Program-made: the position numbers and the translations under genes
Shown: positions 31,715-40,207 of the stretch, one piece after another
Layout of the letters: every line of letters starts with the position of its first letter
How positions within the stretch are numbered: the first letter of the stretch is position 1
From: Achromobacter piechaudii NBRC 102461
Lineage (GTDB): Bacteria; Pseudomonadota; Gammaproteobacteria; Burkholderiales; Burkholderiaceae_B
Assembly (NCBI RefSeq): GCF_001571245.1
Contig: NZ_BCTK01000001.1
Coordinates: 186,001 to 250,000 of the forward strand
Direction of reading: 5' to 3'
DNA length: 64,000 nucleotides
Notes under the pieces: generated by a model
What the model was told of the DNA's origin: nothing
Database searches by the model: none
What the model saw: the letters and a program-made list of their open reading frames with translations, nothing else

Positions 31715-32673
31715 GCAGTCTGAGCAAGATCATCGCGGGCGTTTTGTTGGTGGCAGGGCTGGTGTTGGCCTTCCTCGCATGGCGGCTGGCCACGCATTCC
31801 AGTGCGCCGCCCGCCAGCCCGACGCCCGTGGCCACCGCGCCCGCGCCTGCGGCCCCTGCGCCGGTCACGCTGCACCCGGTGGTGGTGGCCAAGCAGGCGA
31901 TACCCGCCGGCACGCGCATCGATGCGCAGAACATGCTGACGGTGGCGCAATGGCAAGCCGCCTTGTCCAACAGCTTCAACACGCCCGACCCGCTTGAAGG
32001 CGCGGTGGCGCGCGTGGACATCGCGGCGGGCGACCCCATCGTGCCCAGCCTCTTGGCCCAAGGGCTCGCCAAGCAGCTCAAGCCCGGCGAGCGCGCGGTC
32101 GCCATCGCCGTTGACGAAGTCATCGGCGGCGGCAACCGCATTGCACCCGGCGATTTGGTGGACGTGTTCTTCATGGTCGAGAAGGGCCAGGAAATCTCGG
32201 GCGGCCAGGCCCGGCTGCTGCAATCGCAACTGCGGGTGCTGGCCTACGGCAAAAGTTCGGTGGACGGCCCCGAAGAAAAATCGGTGCTGCAACAAGGCCC
32301 GGGCCAGCCCGCGCGGACCGCCGTGTTGGCGGTGCCTGTCGAACAGATCAACGAACTGATCCTGGCCAGCCGCGCTGGCCGTCTGCAACTGGCGTTGCGC
32401 CCCGTCGGCGACGACGCCGTGCCCGACGCCACGCTGTTCGCCAAGCGCGGCACCGTATTGCCCACGCGCGCTGATTTGAGCCCGGCGCAGCGCGACGCGC
32501 TGCTGACTGGCCCGAACCGCGCCTACGCGGGCGACAGCCTCGTGCAACTTGAGGGCGCGACGCCCGCGGCCCGGGCGCCCGCCAGCCGCGTCGCGACGCC
32601 CAACGGCGGTGGGGGCGGGGGCCGCACCGTGGAAATCGTGCGGGGAGACAAATCCGAGCGCGTTCGTTACTGA
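31711..32673 (+). CDS. cpaB: Flp pilus assembly protein CpaB/RcpC
   Basis: CpaB is a periplasmic protein with an SAF domain, associated with the secretin and thought to link it to the cell wall. The 320-residue protein has an N-terminal membrane helix (about 6-26), a Pro/Ala linker, the SAF domain (VVVAKQAIPAGTRI near 52-65) and the RcpC domain with ERAVAIAVDEVIG. The C-terminus has a Gly tract (GGGGGG) and an acidic/basic tail. It overlaps the previous stop by four bases (ATGA), so translation is coupled. Confidence 0.88.
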   Translation: MSSLSKIIAGVLLVAGLVLAFLAWRLATHSSAPPASPTPVATAPAPAAPAPVTLHPVVVAKQAIPAGTRIDAQNMLTVAQWQAALSNSFNTPDPLEGAVARVDIAAGDPIVPSLLAQGLAKQLKPGERAVAIAVDEVIGGGNRIAPGDLVDVFFMVEKGQEISGGQARLLQSQLRVLAYGKSSVDGPEEKSVLQQGPGQPARTAVLAVPVEQINELILASRAGRLQLALRPVGDDAVPDATLFAKRGTVLPTRADLSPAQRDALLTGPNRAYAGDSLVQLEGATPAARAPASRVATPNGGGGGGRTVEIVRGDKSERVRY

Positions 32674-32738
32674 CGATGGCTGCGCGTGGCCAGGTGCCGC
32701 CCGCGGCTGGACCTTTCAAAGCAACTAGATCCAGCACA

Positions 32739-34115
32739 ATGAAGAGATATCACCGCACCACCATGATCTGCGTCCTGTCGGCCGCAGTGGCGATGACATA
32801 CGGTGTCGTCAGCCTGGCGCAAACCACGGCGCCAGGGGCCAATGCGGCTGTGCGAGATATCGCAGTGGCCGTCAAGGGCCAGCAGTCCCTCATGCTTGAT
32901 GGCGCCGCGCCCAGCCGCATCGCCATCGGCGATCCCGAGGTGGCCGACGTGAAGATCCTTCCTGCTTCCGGCAAGCGCGCGGGCTCGCTGCTGCTGTACG
33001 GCAAAAAAGCCGGCACCACGCAGTTGCAGATCTGGACGGGCAACAACCCCACGCCGCAGATCTGGAACGTGCGCGTGGCGGGCTCGGTGCAGGCGGCGTT
33101 GGCCAGCCGGGGCATCCAGGGCGGTCCCAACGTGGACATTGCCGGCGACAAGGCAGTGCTGTCCGGCAATGCCGAAACCCCGCTTGCCCAGATTGCCGCC
33201 GCGCAGGCCGCCGCCGCGGCTGTCGGCGATAAGAACGTGGTCGATGTGTCCACGGCCGGCGCGGGCGGGGTAGTGCAAGTCGAGGTCAAGGTCGTGGAAG
33301 TGTCGCGGTCCGTGATGAAGCAGGCCGGCATCAACTTCGCGGCCAGCAATGGCCCGTGGACGAGCACCAGCGCCACGGCGCCTTCGGGGTTGGGCGCACC
33401 ACTGGGCTTCACGCCGGGCGGCATCATCGCCTCGGGCTTCTCTCTGTTCTACGACTCGAACAACTTCTCGGCGCGTCTGCGCCTGTTGCAAAGCAATGGC
33501 ATGGCGCGCGTGCTGGCCGAGCCCACGCTGGTGGCGCTGACCGGCCAAAGCGCCAGCTTCCTGGCGGGTGGCGAATTGCCGATTCCCGAGGCGGGCGGCC
33601 TGGGCACCACGACCGTGACCTTCAAGCCCTTCGGTATCGGCCTGACGGTCACGCCCACGGTGCTGTCGCGCGACCGCATCTCGTTGAAGGTGGCGCCTGA
33701 AGCCAGCGAACTGGACTACAGCAACGGCATCGCCATCAATACCAGCGCAGACACCAGCACCATCATTCCGGCGCTGCGCACGCGCCGGGCCGATACCACT
33801 GTTGAATTGGGCGATGGCGAAAGCTTCGTCATCAGCGGTCTGGTGTCGCGCCAGACCAAGGCCATGGTCAACAAGGTGCCCATGCTGGGCGACCTGCCGA
33901 TCATCGGCGCCTTCTTTCGCAGCGTGGACTATTCGCAAGAGGACACCGAACTGGTGATCGTGGTCACGCCGCGCCTGGTGCGCCCGATCGCACGCGGGGT
34001 CACCTTGCCGCTGCCGGGAGGGCGGCAAGAAGCAGCAGATTCAACTTTCAATGCCTGGGGCTATTACCTGATGGGCCCGGTGGGCGGGCAACAAATGCCG
34101 GGCTTTTCACGGTGA
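32739..34115 (+). CDS. rcpA: Type II/IV secretin of the Flp pilus (RcpA/CpaC)
   Basis: It forms the outer-membrane pore for the pilus. The 458-residue precursor has a signal peptide (about 1-28), an N-terminal pilus-secretin domain (about 37-115), a BON-like stretch, and the secretin core (about 240-430) with VPMLGDLPIIGAFFRS and TELVIVVTPRLV. The ATG at 32739 leaves a clean signal peptide. An in-frame ATG at 32676 is closer to cpaB but adds a non-signal tail, and neither has a good ribosome site. Its stop overlaps the next start by four bases (GTGA). Confidence 0.9.
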   Translation: MKRYHRTTMICVLSAAVAMTYGVVSLAQTTAPGANAAVRDIAVAVKGQQSLMLDGAAPSRIAIGDPEVADVKILPASGKRAGSLLLYGKKAGTTQLQIWTGNNPTPQIWNVRVAGSVQAALASRGIQGGPNVDIAGDKAVLSGNAETPLAQIAAAQAAAAAVGDKNVVDVSTAGAGGVVQVEVKVVEVSRSVMKQAGINFAASNGPWTSTSATAPSGLGAPLGFTPGGIIASGFSLFYDSNNFSARLRLLQSNGMARVLAEPTLVALTGQSASFLAGGELPIPEAGGLGTTTVTFKPFGIGLTVTPTVLSRDRISLKVAPEASELDYSNGIAINTSADTSTIIPALRTRRADTTVELGDGESFVISGLVSRQTKAMVNKVPMLGDLPIIGAFFRSVDYSQEDTELVIVVTPRLVRPIARGVTLPLPGGRQEAADSTFNAWGYYLMGPVGGQQMPGFSR

Positions 34116-35452
34116 GCAATATGAAGACACATGCCAGCGAGTGGGTTGGCCTGCAAAACGGCAAGCGGTTCCTGTTTTGCTCAAAAGGCGATGGCGTCGC
34201 CGCGCAGCTAGGACTGGCCTTGGGAGACATGGGCATGCTGACCCAGGAATCCCCCGGCATCGAAGAGCTGGCGCGGCGCTTGACCGAGATCGGACCGCAG
34301 GTCGTTTTCCTGGACTTCACCCTCAGTGAAGATGAGCCCGGAAAGCTGTTCAAATCCGCCGAACTGGCGCGCTTGCTGGCGCGTATCGCGCCGACCGTGC
34401 CGCGCGTGGCGGTTGGTTTCCTGAGCCAGCCCGAAGGCGCGATCGCCGCGCTGCGGGCAGGCGTCAGCGATTTCGTGGACCCCACCGTCGCGCCCGAGGA
34501 AGTCAAGGAAGTGGTGCTGCGCCTGCTGGACGTGCCAGCCGGTGGCGGCCGCATGGATGGCTCGCGGCGCAGCGTGCTGCTGCTGGGCGCGCGTCCGGGC
34601 GTGGGCACCAGCACGCTGGCCGTGCATCTGGCCGGCATGGTGCAGGACCGCTTGAAGCAGATGCATGCCAGCCGCGCCAGCGGCAACGGCGCCAAGCCCG
34701 TCAAGCCGGCCGATCAGACCGGCGCGATGCTGCCGCTGTCCAGCCGCGTGGCATTGATGGACCTGGGATGGCCCGTGGGCGATTGCCAGCTCTATCTGAA
34801 CATCGGCAGCGACTTCGACTTTGCCGAGGCCGCGCGCAATCTGCGCCGGCTCGATTCCACCTTGCTCGGTTCGGCCATGGCGCACACCGCCAATGGCCTG
34901 AGCGTGCTGGCCTTGCCGCGCAACCTGTCCCAGATGCGCGACGTGTCCCAATCCGATTCCCTGCTGGTGTTCGAGCGCATGCGCCAACACTTCGGCGTGG
35001 TCGTGGCGGATGCGGGCGGCTTCACCAATCCCGAATTCGTGGCGGGGCTGGCGCGATCGTCTCAACAGAACTGGATCGTGACCGACCAAAGCGTCGGGGC
35101 GCTGGTTTCGCTGGCGGGCCTGTTGCAGGAGCTGGAACAACTGCATGTGGACCGACGCAGTCTGGGCCTGATCGTCAATCGCTACGACGAACGTTATGGC
35201 ATGACCGCGCAGCAGATCGCCGATCGCTTCCAGCTGGATCTGGTGGGTACCTTGCCCGATCGCACGCTGGCCTTGATGGTATGTACGAACCAGGGCCACC
35301 TGCTGCATGAAGAAGCCGAGCGCGACGTGTACGTGCGCGCGGTGCAGGCCCTGGCGGAAAAACTCAGCGCGGAAGAGAACACCCCCGGCGGGCGGGCAAG
35401 CTGGCTGGCCACGTGGCTGCCCGGCGTGCACCGTCGCATGATCGTCGGTTAA
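34112..35452 (+). CDS. tadZ: Flp pilus localisation protein TadZ/CpaE
   Basis: TadZ is a MinD/ParA-like protein that places the pilus machine at the pole. The 446-residue protein has an N-terminal receiver-like domain (about 15-130) and a ParA-like domain (about 150-400). The P-loop LLGARPGVGTST lacks the lysines of a normal deviant Walker A, so ATP hydrolysis may be weak or absent. GTG at 34112 overlaps the secretin stop, and ATG at 34121 is an alternative. It is followed 34 bases later by the ATPase TadA. Confidence 0.88.
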   Translation: MSNMKTHASEWVGLQNGKRFLFCSKGDGVAAQLGLALGDMGMLTQESPGIEELARRLTEIGPQVVFLDFTLSEDEPGKLFKSAELARLLARIAPTVPRVAVGFLSQPEGAIAALRAGVSDFVDPTVAPEEVKEVVLRLLDVPAGGGRMDGSRRSVLLLGARPGVGTSTLAVHLAGMVQDRLKQMHASRASGNGAKPVKPADQTGAMLPLSSRVALMDLGWPVGDCQLYLNIGSDFDFAEAARNLRRLDSTLLGSAMAHTANGLSVLALPRNLSQMRDVSQSDSLLVFERMRQHFGVVVADAGGFTNPEFVAGLARSSQQNWIVTDQSVGALVSLAGLLQELEQLHVDRRSLGLIVNRYDERYGMTAQQIADRFQLDLVGTLPDRTLALMVCTNQGHLLHEEAERDVYVRAVQALAEKLSAEENTPGGRASWLATWLPGVHRRMIVG

Positions 35453-35486
35453 CGGCAAGATTCACGGGACGGCGGCGGAATCCGAC

Positions 35487-36848
35487 ATGATCATGACAGC
35501 GACCATAGAATTCGGCGGCGAGGGCGACAACGGTTTTGCGTCGTCCAACCGCTTCCAGGAAGTCAAGACGGCGGCGTACGAACACCTGCTGTCGCGCATC
35601 GAGGAACTGGGCGCGGAGTTCGGCCGTTGGGCGCGCTCGGCCATCCAGGAGTTCGTCGATATCGAGGTCGCCAGCTTCGTGCGTCTGCGCCGCGTGCCCA
35701 TCAATGAAGGCGAAATGCGCCTGATTGCCGAGGCCTTGACCAAGGAACTGGCCGGGCTGGGGCCGCTGGAAGACCTGCTGGCCGACCCGGCCGTGGAAGA
35801 CATCCTGATCAACGGCTACGACAACGTGTTCGTCTCGCGGCGCGGTGTGCTGGCGCGCGAGACGCTGCGATTCACCGACAACCAGCATGTGCTGCGCATC
35901 GTGCGCCGCATCCTGGCCCCCATCGGACGCCGGCTGGACGAGTCCAGCCCCATGGTCGATGCACGCCTGCCCGATGGCGGCCGGTTGAACGTGGTGATCG
36001 AACCGCTGGCGGTGGACGGCCCCATGGTGTCGATCCGCAAGTTCCGCCAGGATCCGCTCAAGCCTGCCGACCTGTTGACGCTGGGCACCTTCGATGAAGA
36101 CATCTACCGCCTGCTGCACGAAGCGGTGAAGAACCGTTGCAACGTGCTGGTATCGGGCGGCACCAGCTCGGGCAAGACCTCGCTGTTGAACGCGCTGGCG
36201 TTCTTCATTCCGGAAACCGAACGCGTCGTGACGGTGGAGGACACCGCCGAACTATCGCTCAACCACCCGCACGTGGTGCGGCTGGAATCGCGCCAGGGCG
36301 GGTTCGACGGCAGCGGCGCGGTCAGCATCCGCGAACTGATCCGCAACAGCTTGCGCATGCGGCCCGACCGCGTGGTGGTGGGCGAAGTGCGGGGCGCGGA
36401 AGTCATGGACATGCTGCAAGCCATGAACACCGGCCACGAAGGCTCGATGGCCACCATCCACGCGAACTCGCCGCGCGAATGCCTGTACCGCATCGAGATG
36501 CTGGCGGGCTTTGCCGGGTTTCAGGGCAGCGAAGACAGCCTGCGCCGCCAGATCGCCAGCGCGCTCGACTTCATCGTTCAGATCGGCCGCCTGTCCAACG
36601 GCAAGCGGCGCGTGCTGTCGGTCACCGAAGTGACCGGCATGGGCGACAACGTCATTTCCACGCAGGAACTGTACCGCCACGAAACCTTCACCACGCCGGA
36701 AGGCGAAGAGAAAGACCGCTGGAACTGGCTGGGCATCCATCCGCACACGCCCAAGCTGGCCAAGATGCGCAACGACGCGCGCGTCAACGACAACCCCCCC
36801 GGTGAGAACGACGGCGGCGGTGGCGGATTCTGGAGCCGGAGGCGCTGA
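35487..36848 (+). CDS. tadA: Pilus assembly ATPase TadA/CpaF
   Basis: This is the hexameric secretion ATPase that drives Flp pilus extension and, in tad systems, probably retraction. The 453-residue protein has the Walker A motif GGTSSGKT near residue 223, the Asp box VTVEDTAEL, Walker B VVVGEVRG and the His box ATIHANSPRE. The C-terminus is Gly-rich and basic. ATGs at 35487 and 35493 are both possible. It overlaps tadB by one base. Confidence 0.94.
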   Translation: MIMTATIEFGGEGDNGFASSNRFQEVKTAAYEHLLSRIEELGAEFGRWARSAIQEFVDIEVASFVRLRRVPINEGEMRLIAEALTKELAGLGPLEDLLADPAVEDILINGYDNVFVSRRGVLARETLRFTDNQHVLRIVRRILAPIGRRLDESSPMVDARLPDGGRLNVVIEPLAVDGPMVSIRKFRQDPLKPADLLTLGTFDEDIYRLLHEAVKNRCNVLVSGGTSSGKTSLLNALAFFIPETERVVTVEDTAELSLNHPHVVRLESRQGGFDGSGAVSIRELIRNSLRMRPDRVVVGEVRGAEVMDMLQAMNTGHEGSMATIHANSPRECLYRIEMLAGFAGFQGSEDSLRRQIASALDFIVQIGRLSNGKRRVLSVTEVTGMGDNVISTQELYRHETFTTPEGEEKDRWNWLGIHPHTPKLAKMRNDARVNDNPPGENDGGGGGFWSRRR

Positions 36849-37771
36849 TGCAAGACGCCCTGATCCTTGGCGCGCTGGCGCTCGTGCTGGCCTCGGGGGC
36901 GGTGCTGCTCTGGCGTCACGCCAATAGCGGCCAGCGGCGCGCCGCCAGCTCGGCGTTCCTGGACAACCAGCTCAAGCGCGGCCGGGAAACGCCCGAGGAA
37001 GCGCCGTTCGCTGAAGGCGGACGCGCGATGCGCAGCGGTTTCTCAAGCTGGGACCGGCTGCTGCTGTTGGCGGGCGTGCATCAGAGCATGGGCTTTTATC
37101 TGCGCACCGCCGTGCCGGTGATTGCGGGCGCGGTGCTGGCCTGGTTGTTCCTGGGGCCGCTGTCGGGCGTGGTGTCTTTCTTGATGCTGGCGGTGCTGAT
37201 GTACTTCCTGCTGTGGTTGCGCGCCGACAAGCGCCGTCGCCGCATGATCGGGCAATTGCCCGCGTTCCTGGACAACATCGTGCGCTTGATCACCATCGGC
37301 AACAGCATGGGCGCGGCGTTCCAGACCGCGGCCGCCACCACCGACGAGCCCTTGCGCGAAGTGGTGGAAACGGCCGCCAGCCTGAGCCGCTCGGCCAAGG
37401 AACTGGACGCGGCCCTGGTGCAGGTCTCGCGCATGTATGGCTTGAAAGAGCTGTACATGGTGGCCGCCGTGGTGTCGCTGGCGATGCGGTTTGGCGGACG
37501 CAGCGACCAGGTGCTTGAGCGCATGGCCGCGTTCATGCGCGACGTGGCGCAGGCCCGCAACGAATTGACGGCCAGCTCCGCCGAAGTGCGCCTGTCCGCG
37601 TGGATCCTGGCCTTGTTGCCCGTGGGGATCGCGGGTTTCATCATCGTTGCCAACAACAAGCTGTTCATGGGCCTGTGGGAAGACCCCTTGGGTTTCAAGA
37701 TGCTGCTGACCGCCGTGGTGTTGCAGATCGGCGGCTGCTATTGGCTGTATCGCATGGCCAAGTCGATTTAA
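36848..37771 (+). CDS. tadB: Flp pilus inner-membrane platform protein TadB
   Basis: TadB is a GspF-domain inner-membrane protein on which the ATPase acts. In 307 residues, an N-terminal helix (about 4-22), a paired helix block (about 85-125) and two C-terminal helices (about 252-303) surround the cytoplasmic GspF domain. CGGAGG precedes the start, which shares one base with the tadA stop. The homologous tadC follows ten bases later. Confidence 0.9.
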   Translation: MQDALILGALALVLASGAVLLWRHANSGQRRAASSAFLDNQLKRGRETPEEAPFAEGGRAMRSGFSSWDRLLLLAGVHQSMGFYLRTAVPVIAGAVLAWLFLGPLSGVVSFLMLAVLMYFLLWLRADKRRRRMIGQLPAFLDNIVRLITIGNSMGAAFQTAAATTDEPLREVVETAASLSRSAKELDAALVQVSRMYGLKELYMVAAVVSLAMRFGGRSDQVLERMAAFMRDVAQARNELTASSAEVRLSAWILALLPVGIAGFIIVANNKLFMGLWEDPLGFKMLLTAVVLQIGGCYWLYRMAKSI

Positions 37772-37781
37772 GGGGACGACG

Positions 37782-38774
37782 ATGCAGATGCTTCAGTCCT
37801 TGAATGTCTCGACCCTTCTGGCCCTGGCGCTGATGCTGGTGGCCGCCGCCTTGCTGGTGCTGGGCGTCAGCATGACCCGGCGTCTGCGCGGGCAGGGCCG
37901 CAGCCGCCAGGTGATCGATCAGGCGTTGGCGACGCGACAGGGCGGTGGCGCGGCGGCAGCGCCTGTCGAGGGCAACCCCGGCCGGCTGTCATCGGCGGCG
38001 CGCGTGGCCGATGCGTTCGGCAAGCGCCTGAGCGAAGGCCGTCTGGCCGACACGCTGTTGGCCGCCGAGGACCGCAAGATGGTCGACATGGCCGGTTATG
38101 CGAACGCGGGCACGGCGCGCTCGCGCTTTGTGGCGGCGCGTTTCGGGCTGGCGATCGCGTTGCCCATCGTGGCGGTGCTGATCGACCTGCACAAGTCGCT
38201 GACCAATTCCTCCATGGGCGTTTTCATCGCGGCGTTCTTTGGTTTCGCCATCGGCTACATGCTGCCTAAATGGGTCGTCAGCCGTCGGCTGGCGCGCCGC
38301 AAGCGCATGGCCGGCGATGAACTGCCGCTGCTGATCGACCTGCTGCGGCTGCTCCAAGGGGTGGGCCTGTCGATCGACCAAAGCATGCAGGTGCTGATCA
38401 AGGAATTCGCGCAGGTGCTGCCCGTGCTGTCGTACGAATTGCGGCTGGCGTCCGAAGGGTATGTGCGCGGGCGCACTCGCGAACAATCCCTGGCGCGGCT
38501 GGCCACCGGTTTCGATAACGACGACCTGTCTGCCATCTGCCGCCTGATCGCGCAGGTGGATCAGCACGGCGGCGCGGTGCAGGAGCCGCTGAACCGCTTC
38601 GGCGAGCGCCTGCGCGACAAACGCCGGCTGGAGTTGAAGGAAAAGGTGGCCAAGACCACGGTGAAGATGACGGGGGTAATGATCGTGACGTTGTTGCCCG
38701 CCCTGTTGATCGTGACGGGCGGCGCGGGATTCATTGCGGTATTGCGTGGCTTGTCGCGCATGGGGGGCATGTAA
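37782..38774 (+). CDS. tadC: Flp pilus inner-membrane platform protein TadC
   Basis: This is the second GspF-type platform protein, 330 residues. It has an N-terminal helix (about 12-28), a middle helix pair (about 120-165), and a C-terminal helix near LLPALLIVTGGAGFIAVL. The cytoplasmic part contains DELPLLIDLLRLLQGVGLS, typical of the family. AGGGGA lies before the ATG. Its TAA overlaps the tadD ATG by one base. TadB and TadC act together at the pilus base. Confidence 0.9.
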   Translation: MQMLQSLNVSTLLALALMLVAAALLVLGVSMTRRLRGQGRSRQVIDQALATRQGGGAAAAPVEGNPGRLSSAARVADAFGKRLSEGRLADTLLAAEDRKMVDMAGYANAGTARSRFVAARFGLAIALPIVAVLIDLHKSLTNSSMGVFIAAFFGFAIGYMLPKWVVSRRLARRKRMAGDELPLLIDLLRLLQGVGLSIDQSMQVLIKEFAQVLPVLSYELRLASEGYVRGRTREQSLARLATGFDNDDLSAICRLIAQVDQHGGAVQEPLNRFGERLRDKRRLELKEKVAKTTVKMTGVMIVTLLPALLIVTGGAGFIAVLRGLSRMGGM

Positions 38775-39643
38775 TGGCGGGCGATTTTGCAAAGAGTGGG
38801 TTGCGGTGGACCCTCGTGGCGACGGCCGTGGCGGCCGGCGCCAGCTTGAGCGGCTGCAAGACCAATAGCGCCGAGTCGGCGTGGCAGGTGATTCAGCAGC
38901 AACAGCAGGAACAGGCGCTGGCGCGGCAAAAGGAAGAGGACGCCGACGCCAAGCGCCGTCCGAAAGAGCCCGAGATGATGCTCTCGCTGATTTCCGAGGC
39001 GCAGCGGCAAGAGCGTTACTTCGCCTCGCTGGCGTATATCGATGCGTTCCAGCAGAAGTTTGGCAACGACGCGCGCGTGGCCGTGCTGCGGGCGGAAGCG
39101 CTGCGCCAGACCGGGCAGACGGCCATGAGCGAGCAAGCCTATCGCGCCTTGCTTTCCACCGATCAGGCGGCCGATGGCTGGCATGGACTGGGCTTGATCG
39201 CCGGTTCGCGCGGCCAGTTCGAGCAGGCTGCCGATGACTTCGCGCGCGCGGCCAAGCTGTCGCCGATGGATCCGCGCATTCTGGGCGACCTGGGGTATGC
39301 GCGGCTGCGCGCGGGCGACCCCGCCGGCGCGCGCGTGCCCTTGGGCCAGGCCGCCGAGCTGGCGCCCGACAACGGCAAGGTGCTGGCCAATCTGGCGGTG
39401 CTGCTGCTGGTAGAGGGCGAACCCGTGCGCGCGCAGCGCCTGATGGATCAGGCAAGACTCAGCGATGAGGCGCGCGGGCAGGTGCTGCGCATGGCCTCCG
39501 ACATCCGCGTCCAGCGGCCGCAGGCGCCCGTGCCCGTGGCGGCCGATGCGTCGGCCACGCGTGTCTCCAGCGGCGGCGGCATCGTCATGCCAGTGATGAG
39601 TCCGTTGATGGATGGCCTGGGCAATGGGCCCATCGTGCGCTAA
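38774..39643 (+). CDS. tadD: Tad lipoprotein with TPR repeats (TadD)
   Basis: TadD is a pilotin-like lipoprotein needed for secretin assembly. The 289-residue precursor has a lipobox LSGC (Cys28), a Gln-rich segment, and several tetratricopeptide repeats (about 85-225, for example ADGWHGLGLIAGSRGQFEQA). The C-terminus is not recognised. It overlaps tadC by one base and precedes a DUF3613 gene. Confidence 0.88.
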   Translation: MAGDFAKSGLRWTLVATAVAAGASLSGCKTNSAESAWQVIQQQQQEQALARQKEEDADAKRRPKEPEMMLSLISEAQRQERYFASLAYIDAFQQKFGNDARVAVLRAEALRQTGQTAMSEQAYRALLSTDQAADGWHGLGLIAGSRGQFEQAADDFARAAKLSPMDPRILGDLGYARLRAGDPAGARVPLGQAAELAPDNGKVLANLAVLLLVEGEPVRAQRLMDQARLSDEARGQVLRMASDIRVQRPQAPVPVAADASATRVSSGGGIVMPVMSPLMDGLGNGPIVR

Positions 39644-39664
39644 CCCGAATCCAGGAAGAGATCC

Positions 39665-40156
39665 ATGTCCAAGTCCCGCAATTCCGTGTCCTTCGTGCTG
39701 ACGACCGCGCTGACCACGGCGCTGGCTGCGCTGGCGCCCATTGCCAGTCTCGCGCAGTCGAACGCGCCGCTGACGGGCGGCATGTCCGGTGCGGGGGCTG
39801 CCGCTGCGCCCGCCTCTGCGCCGACGCAGGCCTTGCCCCAAGCCCAGTTGCCCGCGCGCCCCGTGGTGCAGCAGGTGCAAAGCCCCATGCCGCAGCCTGC
39901 CGCGGCGGCTCCGGCGACGGCTAGCGCGCCCGGCACGGCGACGCCCGCGCCCGCGCAGGCGGCTGCGCCCGAGGAAGCGTTTGGCGATGTCACGCGGGGC
40001 CTGCTCGCCGCGCAAGCGGATGGCCGTCGCGCCGGCAATGCGTTGCCGGTGCTGGGTCCGGTGTCCACGGCGGCGTGGAATCGCTATCTGGAAAGTTTCT
40101 CGCACCCCATTCCGGAATATTTCCGCAAGCGCGTGGAAACCAAGAACACCAACTGA
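39665..40156 (+). CDS. DUF3613 exported protein of the tad locus
   Basis: DUF3613 proteins accompany tad loci in Burkholderiales and have no known role. The 163-residue precursor has a signal peptide ending near ASLAQ, an Ala/Pro/Gln-rich disordered middle (about 33-105), and the conserved C-terminal segment FGDVTRGLLAAQADGRR ... NRYLESFSHPIPEYF. A short inverted repeat follows before tadG. Confidence 0.8.
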   Translation: MSKSRNSVSFVLTTALTTALAALAPIASLAQSNAPLTGGMSGAGAAAAPASAPTQALPQAQLPARPVVQQVQSPMPQPAAAAPATASAPGTATPAPAQAAAPEEAFGDVTRGLLAAQADGRRAGNALPVLGPVSTAAWNRYLESFSHPIPEYFRKRVETKNTN

Positions 40157-40171
40157 TAAGCGCCCCTACTT

Positions 40172-40190
40172 GTCGCCGCCCTGCGGCGAC
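40172..40190 (+). other. Small perfect hairpin between DUF3613 and tadG genes
   Basis: GTCGCCGC (40172-40179) and GCGGCGAC (40183-40190) form an eight-base stem with a three-base loop, 17 bases before the tadG ATG and just before its ribosome site. No U-run follows. It may tune tadG translation. Confidence 0.5.
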
Positions 40191-40207
40191 TTCAGGATTA
40201 CCCGATC

